A stretch of 64,000 nt of DNA from an uncultured Lachnospiraceae bacterium (GTDB lineage Bacteria; Bacillota; Clostridia; Lachnospirales; Lachnospiraceae): contig CAMNXA010000010.1 of the NCBI GenBank assembly GCA_946566685.1, positions 34,504-98,503 on the forward strand, written 5' to 3'. The notes beneath the pieces were generated by a model. It was not told where the DNA came from. It ran no database searches and saw nothing but the letters and a program-made list of their open reading frames with translations. Shown in pieces: positions 35,644-43,120 of the stretch; within the stretch, counting starts at the first letter, position 1; each line of letters begins with the position of its first letter. A program made the translations under genes and the position numbers.

Positions 35644-36716
35644 ACAGTAATCAAAATTATCATGATCAGCAGAATATTGAAAATATCAACAAAATGCGGG
35701 ATGTTCTGGAGACCCTTCCGAAGTTTTGCAGGCAGTTTTTCCGGGGGATTACCGATACCACTTCCGCCCGCACAAGATTGGCTTACGCATACGACATCAG
35801 GACTTTTTTTGAATTTTTGCATGAAAAGAACAGTTATTGTGCAAAAATGGATATCAAAAACTACCCTCTCTCACTGCTGGATATGCTGAGTAGAGAAGAT
35901 ATTGAGGAATATGCAGAATATCTCTCCTATTATCAAAAGGATGGTAAGATATATACCAATGACGAGAGAGGTAAAAAGAGAAAACTGGCATCGCTGCGAA
36001 GCTTTTATAATTATTATTTTAAGGAAGAATTGATTGAGAAAAATCCCGCGCAGCTGGTACCCCTTCCCAAATTGCATGATAAAGAGATTGTGCGGTTGGA
36101 TGCAGATGAGGTGGCAGTTTTATTGGATCAGGTGGAGGACGGTACCGGACTCACCAAGACACAGCAGCGTTTTCATAACGTGACCAAAGTGCGGGACGTG
36201 GCGCTTCTTACCTTGCTGCTTGGTACTGGTATCCGTGTATCAGAGTGTGTCGGGCTTGATCTTGGGGATGTGGACTTTCGTAACAATGGCATCAAGATCC
36301 GCAGAAAAGGTGGATATGAGGCGATTGTCTATTTTGGTGATGAGGTAGAGGAAGCCTTGCAGGCCTATATGGAGGAACGGCATCATATGATTCCGAAATC
36401 AGGCCATGAAGAAGCTCTCTTTTTGTCCATGCAGAACAGACGTATCTCTGTGCGTGCGGTGGAAAATCTGGTTAAAAAGTATTCTTCCACTGTCACCACC
36501 CTTAAGAAGATCACCCCGCATAAACTGCGCAGTACTTATGGTACGTCTCTCTATCATGAAACGGGCGATATCTATCTGGTAGCGGATGTGCTGGGCCATA
36601 AGGACGTCAATACTACCAGGAAGCACTATGCGGCGATAGAGGATGACAGAAGGCGCTCTGCCGCCAATAAGGTGACACTGCGGGAAAAATATGATCCTTT
36701 TGATAAGAAACCGTAA
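35634..36716 (+). CDS. Xer-type tyrosine recombinase
   Basis: A 360-residue site-specific recombinase. N-terminal SAM-like DNA-binding domain (about 30-145). The catalytic domain has the first arginine in LLGTGIRVSECVGL, the lysine in KIRRKGG, HxxR in TPHKLRSTYGT, the histidine in VLGHKDVNTT and the nucleophile tyrosine in RKHYAAI. Length and the extended N-terminal half resemble XerS-type single recombinases more than XerC/XerD. The start could also be ATG 35622; both overlap the upstream gene. No attachment sites or other element genes surround it, so a housekeeping role is likely. Confidence 0.85.
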   Translation: MDVNSNQNYHDQQNIENINKMRDVLETLPKFCRQFFRGITDTTSARTRLAYAYDIRTFFEFLHEKNSYCAKMDIKNYPLSLLDMLSREDIEEYAEYLSYYQKDGKIYTNDERGKKRKLASLRSFYNYYFKEELIEKNPAQLVPLPKLHDKEIVRLDADEVAVLLDQVEDGTGLTKTQQRFHNVTKVRDVALLTLLLGTGIRVSECVGLDLGDVDFRNNGIKIRRKGGYEAIVYFGDEVEEALQAYMEERHHMIPKSGHEEALFLSMQNRRISVRAVENLVKKYSSTVTTLKKITPHKLRSTYGTSLYHETGDIYLVADVLGHKDVNTTRKHYAAIEDDRRRSAANKVTLREKYDPFDKKP

Positions 36717-36723
36717 AATTTTC

Positions 36724-36768
36724 AAAAAAATCTTATCTTCTATTCTGTCGCAGTATCTCCCGATAAGA
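36724..36768 (-). terminator. Possible terminator of the LysM gene
   Basis: On the minus strand TCTTATC pairs with GATAAGA across a 24-nt loop, followed by seven T. Long loop, so moderate to weak. The opposite strand could help terminate the recombinase message. Confidence 0.4.
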
Positions 36769-36779
36769 AGCAGAGGGTG

Positions 36780-37184
36780 TTAAAGACATGAACTGTCCAA
36801 CACATCATAATAAGGAACGATCAGGCACTGCCCATAACAGATTGTATCATTGGGGAGTGAGTTCATGCGGATTACTTCATTGATATATTCGTTGACAGAA
36901 TCATAATGCCCTGCATCCATATACTCTTCTGCGATTGACCAGAGAGTGTCATTGTTGGAGACAGTAATGCTCTTATAATATTTGCAGGATGCCGGAACAG
37001 AGTCATCTTTGGCGCTGGATCGAAAAGCACTCATGGAAATGGAACATGTTACGATCAGGCATATTGTCATGACAAGCAGCATAAAATTCTTACGCATCTC
37101 CCGCTTGCGGCGCAGTCTGTTATTGCGGATTCTTCTCTCACTTCTCATATCTATTGTCCTGTAATGTCCGATAGTATTCCTCAT
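36780..37184 (-). CDS. LysM-domain SOS division inhibitor (YneA-like)
   Basis: A 134-residue protein: a strongly basic N-terminus (RSERRIRNNRLRRKRE), a membrane helix at about residues 33-53, and a C-terminal LysM domain (YKSITVSNNDTLWSIAEEY ... LIVPYYD). Bacillus YneA and related proteins have this layout, are encoded divergently from lexA, and delay division after DNA damage. The same divergent arrangement and LexA boxes are present here. GGTGAT lies 7 bp before the ATG. Confidence 0.85.
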   Translation of the reverse strand: MRNTIGHYRTIDMRSERRIRNNRLRRKREMRKNFMLLVMTICLIVTCSISMSAFRSSAKDDSVPASCKYYKSITVSNNDTLWSIAEEYMDAGHYDSVNEYINEVIRMNSLPNDTICYGQCLIVPYYDVLDSSCL

Positions 37185-37209
37185 AAAATATCACCAATCC
37201 TTTCTAAAA

Positions 37210-37236
37210 CGAACGCATGTTACGAACAAATGTTCT
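37210..37236. promoter_or_regulatory. Two overlapping LexA (SOS) boxes
   Basis: CGAACGCATGTTAC at 37210-37223 and CGAACAAATGTTCT at 37223-37236, sharing one base. Both fit the Gram-positive consensus CGAAC-N4-GTTC, the second closely. They lie downstream of the predicted start site of the LysM gene. Confidence 0.75.
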
Positions 37237-37246
37237 TAATGATTGT

Positions 37247-37275
37247 ATTATATAGAACATACTTTCGAAAGTCAA
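37247..37275 (-). promoter_or_regulatory. Promoter of the LysM gene with embedded LexA-like site
   Basis: Minus strand TTGACT (37275-37270), 17-bp spacer, TATAAT (37252-37247). The spacer contains AGAACATACTTTCG at 37254-37267, a partial LexA box, so repressor binding would cover the promoter. Confidence 0.75.
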
Positions 37276-37294
37276 TACTTTTTTCTGAAAAAAT

Positions 37295-37308
37295 CGAACA
37301 AATATTCT
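37295..37308. promoter_or_regulatory. LexA box upstream of lexA
   Basis: CGAACAAATATTCT, one mismatch in the GTTC half. Ends 10 bp upstream of the lexA -35 element. Confidence 0.65.
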
Positions 37309-37318
37309 GAATATGTGT

Positions 37319-37347
37319 TTGCTTTTTCAGAAATGCTGTGCTATGAT
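37319..37347 (+). promoter_or_regulatory. lexA promoter
   Basis: TTGCTT at 37319-37324, 17-bp spacer, TATGAT at 37342-37347; leader about 45 nt. Confidence 0.65.
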
Positions 37348-37398
37348 ACTTATAACGATAGCGATAAATGGAACTTAAGAAAGGATAAGGTTATTATT

Positions 37399-38019
37399 AT
37401 GGCATATGGGAAGATTACTGCAAAACAACAGCAGATTCTTGATTATATTAAGGATGAAATATTGAAGCGTGGATATCCGCCGGCTGTTCGGGAAATCTGC
37501 GAGGCGGTCCATCTCAAATCCACCTCTTCTGTCCACTCTCACTTAGAGACCTTGGAGAAGAACGGTTACATAAGACGCGATCCTACCAAGCCCAGGGCCA
37601 TAGAGATCTGTGATGATAATTTTCAGATGGTGCGTACCGAGATGGTTTCTCTGCCGGTTATCGGACAGGTGGCGGCAGGTCAGCCGATTCTTGCAGAAGA
37701 AAATATTGAAAGCTATTTTCCGGTACCGGCAGACATGGTGCCAAACGGAGAATCTTTTGTACTTAAGGTAAAGGGCGATTCCATGATTAATGCAGGAATT
37801 TTTAGCGGTGACCAGATTTTTGTAAAGAGTTGTCAGGATGCCAATAATGGAGATACCGTAGTTGCCATGATTGATGATTCTGCCACGGTTAAGACCTTTT
37901 ACAGGGAAGATGGTCATATCCGCTTACAGCCGGAAAATGATTCCATGGATCCGATTATTGTGGATGACTGTCAGATTCTGGGGAAGGTGTTTGGGGTATT
38001 CCGGATTTTCCGGCATTGA
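37399..38019 (+). CDS. lexA: SOS repressor LexA
   Basis: A 206-residue repressor. N-terminal winged helix (about residues 1-70) including [19 protein letters not shown]. The cleavage site Ala93-Gly94 is in QVAAGQP; the catalytic serine S128 is in GDSM and lysine K165 in TVKTF. It represses SOS genes and cleaves itself when RecA is activated. An open frame reaches back to 37243 but that part crosses the promoter; ATG 37399 has AAAGGATAAGG upstream and the family N-terminus. Confidence 0.97.
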   Translation: MAYGKITAKQQQILDYIKDEILKRGYPPAVREICEAVHLKSTSSVHSHLETLEKNGYIRRDPTKPRAIEICDDNFQMVRTEMVSLPVIGQVAAGQPILAEENIESYFPVPADMVPNGESFVLKVKGDSMINAGIFSGDQIFVKSCQDANNGDTVVAMIDDSATVKTFYREDGHIRLQPENDSMDPIIVDDCQILGKVFGVFRIFRH

Positions 38020-38042
38020 TTTATTCTTCCAGCGGTTTTGAC

Positions 38043-38072
38043 TTGACAGTTTTACAGAGGAAACCTTATAAT
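38043..38072 (+). promoter_or_regulatory. Promoter of the FMN riboswitch-ribU unit
   Basis: TTGACA at 38043-38048 and TATAAT at 38067-38072, spacer 18 bp, about 25 bp before the riboswitch. Confidence 0.75.
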
Positions 38073-38098
38073 AACTGCAAACAACTGCATAGTGATGA

Positions 38099-38210
38099 TG
38101 TCTTCAGGGCAGGGTGAAATTCCCGATCGGCGGTAAAAGTCCGCGGGCGCGCAAGCGCGGGGTCTGGTGAAATTCCAGGACCGACGGTATAGTCCGGATT
38201 AAAGAAGGTG
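38099..38210 (+). ncRNA. FMN riboswitch (RFN element)
   Basis: The conserved blocks of the RFN aptamer are present in order: CTTCAGGGCAGGGTGAAATT, CCCGATCGGCGGTA, AGTCCGCG with a GC-rich variable hairpin (GGGCGCGCAAGCGCGG), TGGTGAAATTCCAGGACCGA, and CGGTATAGTCCGGATTAAAG. FMN binding should lower expression of ribU, probably through the terminator at 38309-38346. Confidence 0.96.
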
Positions 38211-38308
38211 TGTTGGAATCTCAGACTTAGTCTGATTTATTCTGTACGCTTTTTAGTCCATCTTCTATCCTGCTCTGATAGACTCTTTTCCATACACCTG
38301 CTTATATG

Positions 38309-38346
38309 ACACCTGAAGGTCAGATACACTTTCAGGTGTTATTTTT
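38309..38346 (+). terminator. Riboswitch expression-platform terminator
   Basis: ACACCTGAA at 38309-38317 pairs with TTCAGGTGT at 38331-38339, followed by TATTTTTA. Lies between the FMN aptamer and ribU. An upstream CACCTG at about 38295-38300 could compete for the right arm. Confidence 0.75.
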
Positions 38347-38367
38347 ATGATAAAATGCTTCCGCTTA

Positions 38368-38421
38368 TCCGAGTCCGCGAAGCGGATCTCGCAAAGTTAT
38401 TTGCGAAGCAAATTACTTTTT
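38368..38421 (-). repeat. Dispersed double-hairpin repeat, copy 4 (inverted)
   Basis: Full-length copy on the minus strand, read on plus as TCCGAGTCCGCGAAGCGGAT, then CTCGCAAAGTTATTTGCGAA and GCAAATTACTTTT. It lies in the ribU leader after the riboswitch terminator, just before the ribosome site; the only copy oriented against its neighbouring gene. Confidence 0.8.
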
Positions 38422-38437
38422 TATAAGGAGGTTCACT

Positions 38438-38971
38438 ATGAACAAAACAACAAAACTTGTAACCGGCAGTATGCTCTGTGCGATAGCTTATATAGCTGTG
38501 CTTGTGGGGCAGATTCCAATGATTCTTTTTTTGAAATATGATCCAAAGGATATCATGATTACGATAGGAGGATTTATTTTTGGGCCTGCCACAGCTTTTC
38601 TTATGGCTGTGATTGTCTCTCTGATAGAGATGTGTACAATCAGCGTAACAGGTGTGATAGGGTGTCTGATGAATGTGATTTCGACCTGTTCTTTTGCCTG
38701 TACTGCTTCTTTCATATATTCTAAAAAAAGAAATGTATACGGAGTTATCCTGGGGCTTCTGGCTGGATGTGCCAGTATGATTACGGTGATGCTGTTGTGG
38801 AATTATCTGGTGGCACCTGTTTATATGGGATATCCCCGAGAGGAAGTTGTCAAATTGCTGCTTCCTGCATTTCTGCCTTTTAATTTGATAAAGAGCAGCT
38901 TAAATGCCTTACTGACGATGCTCCTTTATCAGCCGGTGGTCCATATACTGCGGCGGATGCATTTATTGTAA
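38438..38971 (+). CDS. ribU: Riboflavin ECF transporter S component RibU
   Basis: A 177-residue membrane protein with about five or six helices. FLKYDPKDIMITIGGFIFGP is the riboflavin-binding signature of RibU, with later AIVSLIEMCTIS and NVISTCSFACTAS. It binds riboflavin and needs the shared EcfAAT energising module, which is not in this window. AAGGAGG ribosome site. Control by the upstream FMN riboswitch confirms the substrate. Confidence 0.95.
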   Translation: MNKTTKLVTGSMLCAIAYIAVLVGQIPMILFLKYDPKDIMITIGGFIFGPATAFLMAVIVSLIEMCTISVTGVIGCLMNVISTCSFACTASFIYSKKRNVYGVILGLLAGCASMITVMLLWNYLVAPVYMGYPREEVVKLLLPAFLPFNLIKSSLNALLTMLLYQPVVHILRRMHLL

Positions 38972-39015
38972 AAGTTTATTTTAAAAATTTCCAGTATGTA
39001 CAATCATCTGTGAGA

Positions 39016-39100
39016 CATAATAATAGTAACTGTCTGGCAATCTGTTTGTCTAAACAGTTATTATGTGAGAAAAGGATGATATTTATTATTTTTCACATAA
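39016..39100 (+). repeat. Two overlapping inverted repeats upstream of the DUF378 gene
   Basis: First: AATAGTAACTGT (39022-39033) against ACAGTTATTATG (39054-39065), 10 of 12 paired. Second: TTATGTGAGAAA (39061-39072) against TTTTTCACATAA (39089-39100). They share bases 39061-39065, so the two hairpins exclude each other. No known RNA family recognised. Confidence 0.45.
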
Positions 39101-39138
39101 ATACAGGGGTTGATGTATTATGAAGGGGGATGGAAAAC

Positions 39139-39360
39139 ATGAGAAATAAAGGTTTAGACTGTCTTGCCCTGACAATTGCCATCATTGGTGCTGTCAACTG
39201 GGGGTTGATCGGACTTTTCAGCTTTGACCTTGTGGCATTTATTTTTGGTAACATGTCATGGTTTTCAAGGATCATTTACGCTTTAGTGGGTATTGCCGGA
39301 CTTTATATTATCACATTTTATATGTATACAGGCGGTGTGGAACAATCTCACGAAGCATAA
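39139..39360 (+). CDS. DUF378 family membrane protein
   Basis: A 73-residue protein with two membrane helices and the DUF378 pattern LDCLALTIAIIGAVNWGLIG and YALVGIAGLY. Bacillus YuzA is a member; function unknown. ATG 39130 lies inside the ribosome site, so ATG 39139, nine bases after AAGGGGG, is chosen. Terminator downstream. Confidence 0.85.
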   Translation: MRNKGLDCLALTIAIIGAVNWGLIGLFSFDLVAFIFGNMSWFSRIIYALVGIAGLYIITFYMYTGGVEQSHEA

Positions 39361-39379
39361 AACAACGGGCAGAACAAAG

Positions 39380-39410
39380 GAGCTCTGGTTATCTATGCCG
39401 GGGCTCTTTT
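39380..39410 (+). terminator. Terminator after the DUF378 gene
   Basis: GAGCTCTGG pairs with CCGGGGCTC (two G-U pairs), followed by TTTTG. Confidence 0.6.
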
Positions 39411-39534
39411 GTACTTCTATTATACGGAAAAAGATGGTTGAAATACCAAAAATGGAATAGTATAATAAAGTAACTGTGTGGTTGAGCAGTGTGCCCGGCC
39501 TTGCAGATAGCGTTTGGGGAAGGAATATGGGAAA

Positions 39535-41172
39535 ATGACGGTATTCGATACGGTATTGCTCAATGTATATAGAACGCGGGTGTTTCTGCCGCTTTTGCTG
39601 ATCGGCGTGCTGTTTTTTGTGCTGCCTGGGTTCCGGCGGGCAGTAGATAAAGTGACAGGTACCGTGTCCAAGTTGAATACGGGCACTATGGCGGCGGTAC
39701 TGTTTGTGGTTACGTTTCTGCTCTCCGTTCTTGTGTGTTATGACGGCAAGAGCTGGGGCGGGGATTTCAGCCAGTACTTTGCGCAGACCAGGGCGCTTTC
39801 AACGCATTCGATTGCCGATTGGTATGAGAAAAATATCTTCATTATCAATACATCTGCGGAGGGGATCGGCTCGGATGTTTATCCCTGGTTCTGGTCTATT
39901 CTGCTTCTGCCCATGTACAGGCTTTTTGGATTTCATATTCCGCTGTTAAAATTATATGAAGCATTGTTTTTTGCCGCCAGTATGATCTGTCTTGTCTATC
40001 TTTTAAAAAGGCGGATGCAGGGAAGGCCTGCATTTCTGATCTGTCTTGGAATTGCATGTAATGTCTCCTATTTGATCTATGTGAATACGGTGGAATCCGA
40101 TCTGCCCTGTATGTTTATGATACTTCTGACACTGAATATCATAGAATTATATCATCAGGATTTTGAAAAACATGATATGCTCTACAAAAGCTTGCTGGGG
40201 ATTCTTGTGGGGATTCTGATTTTTGCATCCTGTGAGACCAAGACCATGAACAAGGCCCTGCTTCTTGCCCTGTTAGTCTATGATATGGCAATGATCGGGA
40301 TATTTTTGGTGAAGGCTTTTATTACCAGAGAAACCGTGTTAAATAGAAGAATATGCCTGCGTAAAGGGCTGATTACGGCATTGCCGTTTATCAGTTATAT
40401 GGTGTCATCCAGGATATTTTATTCGTATCTTCCCAAGAGCGGCGGCACCTACAATGATTATTTTGAATTTACGTTTGGCAGATTGAAGGAGAATATTACC
40501 GGCTATTTTGAAATCCTGGGACAGATGGTATGTGCGACTTCCCGTCCTCTGATTACTGTGATCAGCTATACCGGGGTGATTGTGCTGTTGATGCTGGCTG
40601 TGCTGGGAATGCTCCATAAATGGAAAGAGGAACTGTATTTATTCATTTATATTGGCGGTATGATGTGTATGCTCTTCTTTTATGATTATATGGGCGCCCG
40701 GTTTATCTTTGCCTTATATCCGCTGCTTATGCTCTTCGCTTATTGGGGCTATTTGTATTTGAAAGAGAAATGGAATCAACACAGATGGTTCGCGTTTGGG
40801 GAACGGTTTATCAAAGACGGATATTTCCTGTATATGATATTATTGTTCGTATCTTTTTGTGCGGTGGCCTTTTCCATTCAGACAGGGCGTTATACGCTGC
40901 GTCAGGCAGACTCTGAATATGCCCAGGAGTTTTATGCATATATCAACGAAAATATAAGCGATGACGAAGTGATCTATTTCTTTAAGCCCAGGGTTCTATA
41001 CTTATACACGAATGTCTATTCTTACAACTGGTACAACGAGATTGACCATATGGAGGCGGCTGACTATATCGCAGTCTGTGAGGAGGACGGTTATGACCGT
41101 GTACACGCATATGCACAGGAATACGGTACACTGGTATATGAGAATGAAATGTTTCGACTGTATGCATTATGA
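39535..41172 (+). CDS. Polytopic membrane glycosyltransferase-like protein
   Basis: A 545-residue protein with about eleven to thirteen membrane helices. The first extracytoplasmic loop has DGKSWGGDFSQYFAQTRAL, an aspartate in the position used by GT-C/PMT-type glycosyltransferases (ArnT, DUF2029 and GT39-like families). The C-terminal 100 residues form a soluble domain (NISDDEVIYFFKPRVLYLYT). Likely transfers a sugar from a lipid carrier to an envelope target; substrate unknown. TTG 39514 is an alternative start. Its last 6 bp overlap the convergent regulator gene. Confidence 0.7.
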   Translation: MTVFDTVLLNVYRTRVFLPLLLIGVLFFVLPGFRRAVDKVTGTVSKLNTGTMAAVLFVVTFLLSVLVCYDGKSWGGDFSQYFAQTRALSTHSIADWYEKNIFIINTSAEGIGSDVYPWFWSILLLPMYRLFGFHIPLLKLYEALFFAASMICLVYLLKRRMQGRPAFLICLGIACNVSYLIYVNTVESDLPCMFMILLTLNIIELYHQDFEKHDMLYKSLLGILVGILIFASCETKTMNKALLLALLVYDMAMIGIFLVKAFITRETVLNRRICLRKGLITALPFISYMVSSRIFYSYLPKSGGTYNDYFEFTFGRLKENITGYFEILGQMVCATSRPLITVISYTGVIVLLMLAVLGMLHKWKEELYLFIYIGGMMCMLFFYDYMGARFIFALYPLLMLFAYWGYLYLKEKWNQHRWFAFGERFIKDGYFLYMILLFVSFCAVAFSIQTGRYTLRQADSEYAQEFYAYINENISDDEVIYFFKPRVLYLYTNVYSYNWYNEIDHMEAADYIAVCEEDGYDRVHAYAQEYGTLVYENEMFRLYAL

Positions 41173-41907
41173 GCGGCGGCATAATTTCTGATTATAATGC
41201 AGATAGCGTTTGACAAATTCAGGATATTTTTGTTTGGACATGAGGACCTGCCCCCTCTTCAGGTAAATAGTGGAAGCATCATATTTGGTGATATAGTACA
41301 AATTTACCAGGTAAGCTCGATGCGGCCGGAAAAAGTCCTCTCCTGCCTGTTTTTCCAGATCTTTCATTTTACCATAGTATTCGATATCATTGTTTATGGT
41401 ATGAATCATGATTTTTCGGTCATAAACTTCGGCATAAACGATATCTTCAAAGTGGACGTTGATATGTTTGCCGCCGGTGGTGATCAGAATACCGGGCGTA
41501 TTTCTGACAACGGCATCTCTTTGTGATACCGTTTCTTTTTGAGCCAAAATCTGTCTGCGGGCATTCTGAAAAATCTCTGTGAATTTATAGGTTGAAAATG
41601 GTTTGATCAAATAATGGAATGCCCCTACATCAAAGGCTTCCAGTACATGGTCAGCGGTGGCGGTCACAAAGATGATGACTAACTTTTTATCTTTTCGCCG
41701 CAGTCTTCTTGCGGTCTCCATACCATCCAGCTGCGGCATCTGGATATCCAGAAACAGGATATCCGGCAGAACTCTCTCATCTAAAAGCGCTGCACCTGAC
41801 GTATAAAGAAGTATGGTATCGTTGGGATAAAGAGACTTTATTTTGTCGCTAATATAATCTCTTGCCTTTTTCTCATCGTCACATATTCCAATCCGCATAG
41901 TTGTCAT
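41167..41907 (-). CDS. LytTR-family response regulator
   Basis: A 246-residue AgrA/LytR-type regulator. REC domain (residues about 4-120): DD in GICDDEK, phosphoacceptor aspartate in ILFLDIQMPQLDG, lysine in LIKPF. The LytTR DNA-binding domain follows (about 145-240), with INVHFEDIVYAEVYDRK and FFRPHRAYLVNLYYI. No histidine kinase gene is adjacent, so it is an orphan here. Such regulators often control surface or transporter genes, including pyruvate permeases in enterobacteria; no target is shown. Confidence 0.9.
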   Translation of the reverse strand: MTTMRIGICDDEKKARDYISDKIKSLYPNDTILLYTSGAALLDERVLPDILFLDIQMPQLDGMETARRLRRKDKKLVIIFVTATADHVLEAFDVGAFHYLIKPFSTYKFTEIFQNARRQILAQKETVSQRDAVVRNTPGILITTGGKHINVHFEDIVYAEVYDRKIMIHTINNDIEYYGKMKDLEKQAGEDFFRPHRAYLVNLYYITKYDASTIYLKRGQVLMSKQKYPEFVKRYLHYNQKLCRRS

Positions 41908-42051
41908 CTCATTTCTGGTATATAATCATATCCTGTCATGCCGCCGGTATTTTGACGGTCATTTAAATCGATTTCTGATTTTATTATAGCGAACTCTGAC
42001 ATTTATGTGTGATAAAGGACGCCAATGAGATATTTTATGCTGTGAATCATA

Positions 42052-42399
42052 TTACAGGCTCTCTTTGTCAATGAGGACACCGTCACGCCAGATTCTCTCC
42101 AGATCATAGAAAAGACGGTTCTCCCGGTCAAAAATATGGATGATGACATCCTGAAAATCCATCAGGATCCAATTGGCATTCTGATAGCCCTCCATCTGTC
42201 TGATATGACAGCCCTGACGGCCAAGTACTTCTGAGACATTGTCAGCCATTGCCTGAATCTGACTCTTATTGCTGCCGTCCGCAATGATAAAATAGTCTGC
42301 AATGGTGGAAATATGGCTGATATCAATGATGCGGATATCTTCTGCCTTCTTATCTTCCAAGGCATTTATGGCAAGTTTTGCGATTTCGTTTGTGTTCAT
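42052..42399 (-). CDS. rsfS: Ribosomal silencing factor RsfS
   Basis: A 115-residue protein that binds L14 and keeps subunits apart. Seen: KKAEDIRIIDISHISTIADYF, IIADGSNKSQIQAMAD, and ANWILMDFQDVIIHIF. The open frame extends upstream to 42453 but that part is translated repeat sequence; ATG 42399 with AGAGGAG upstream is the family start. Last gene of the obgE-yhbY-nadD-yqeK-rsfS series. Confidence 0.95.
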   Translation of the reverse strand: MNTNEIAKLAINALEDKKAEDIRIIDISHISTIADYFIIADGSNKSQIQAMADNVSEVLGRQGCHIRQMEGYQNANWILMDFQDVIIHIFDRENRLFYDLERIWRDGVLIDKESL

Positions 42400-42415
42400 A
42401 AAGATTCTCCTCTTC

Positions 42416-42443
42416 TCCGAGTCCGCGAAGCAAAATACTTTTT
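42416..42443 (-). repeat. Dispersed repeat, copy 5a (internal deletion)
   Basis: Reads on plus TCCGAGTCCGCGAAGCAAAA then TACTTTTT. It equals a full copy in which the part between the two GCGAAGC motifs has been removed, as if by recombination between them. Lies 12 bp after copy 5b, in the rsfS leader. Confidence 0.65.
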
Positions 42444-42454
42444 TCTCGGTCACA

Positions 42455-42508
42455 TCCGAGTCCGCGAAGCGGATCTCGCAAAGTTATTTGCGAAGCAAAT
42501 TACTTTTT
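42455..42508 (-). repeat. Dispersed double-hairpin repeat, copy 5b
   Basis: Full-length inverted copy, nearly identical to copy 4. Its sense-strand start AAAAAGTAATTTGCTTCGCA encodes the last codons and stop of yqeK. Confidence 0.8.
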
Positions 42509-43083
42509 TTATAGTATTGATAAGTTTCTTCCGTCATATGATCGATCTGTCCATCGGTGGTCTTCAGATAAGCCAGTGTGCTTTCGAGAATCCTGGACAT
42601 TGTCTTATCTAAATCCCGATAAGCCAGCTGACGGATTGCTTCCAGATCTGTCACGTGTTTGCGGCCGGGTTCAATATAATCAGCAATATATAATATCTTT
42701 TCAAGTCTGCTCATCTCTGGACGGCCGGTGGTATGAAAGCGGATCGCGTTTAAGATATCAACATCCGTCACCTTGTATCTGGTTTCGGCAAGGTAGGCGC
42801 CCACTTTTGCGTGCAGAAGTGCGGAAGGATTGATTCGTTCCACAGCGGATATCTCCAGATGGTTTTTCTCGCAGAGGGCAATCTGCTCTTCCCCCTTTAG
42901 GGGTTTGGCACAGTCATGTAATAGACCTGCTGTCATGGCGCTGTCTATATCTGCTCCATGGGCCATAGCCAGGCAGGCAGCCGTATAGGATACCCCCAGA
43001 GTATGCTGATAACGCTTGGAAGATAACTCCTGTTCCATGGCTTTGCGCAGTTCATTTAAGTCAACTTTGTTCTTTTCACTCAT
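42484..43083 (-). CDS. yqeK: YqeK-type HD-domain Ap4A hydrolase
   Basis: A 199-residue HD phosphohydrolase. Seen: RYQHTLGVSYTA with the first histidine, GLLHDCAKPL (HD pair), ALLHAKVGAYLA and IADYIEPGRKH. Family members hydrolyse diadenosine tetraphosphate symmetrically. Last 8 residues (KKSNLLRK) and the stop are read from dispersed repeat 5b, so the C-terminus was probably reshaped by its insertion. Confidence 0.93.
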   Translation of the reverse strand: MSEKNKVDLNELRKAMEQELSSKRYQHTLGVSYTAACLAMAHGADIDSAMTAGLLHDCAKPLKGEEQIALCEKNHLEISAVERINPSALLHAKVGAYLAETRYKVTDVDILNAIRFHTTGRPEMSRLEKILYIADYIEPGRKHVTDLEAIRQLAYRDLDKTMSRILESTLAYLKTTDGQIDHMTEETYQYYKKSNLLRK

Positions 43084-43120
43084 ATGGATTCCCTCCTGTC
43101 AGTTTTGATATGCCTGTTTA

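Noticed and set aside
35634..36716. Tyrosine recombinase considered as the integrase of a mobile element
   Set aside because: No tRNA, direct repeats, excisionase, replication or transfer genes surround it; the context is housekeeping.
37243..37398. N-terminal extension of LexA by 52 residues
   Set aside because: It crosses the LexA boxes and promoter; the normal start at 37399 has a ribosome site.
38020..38437. Other riboswitch or sRNA in the ribU leader
   Set aside because: The FMN aptamer, its terminator and repeat copy 4 account for the region; nothing further was needed.
38347..38541. Short open frame over repeat copy 4 and the start of ribU
   Set aside because: Its N-terminal half is translated repeat sequence, found again at 42302-42514; the rest is ribU in another frame.
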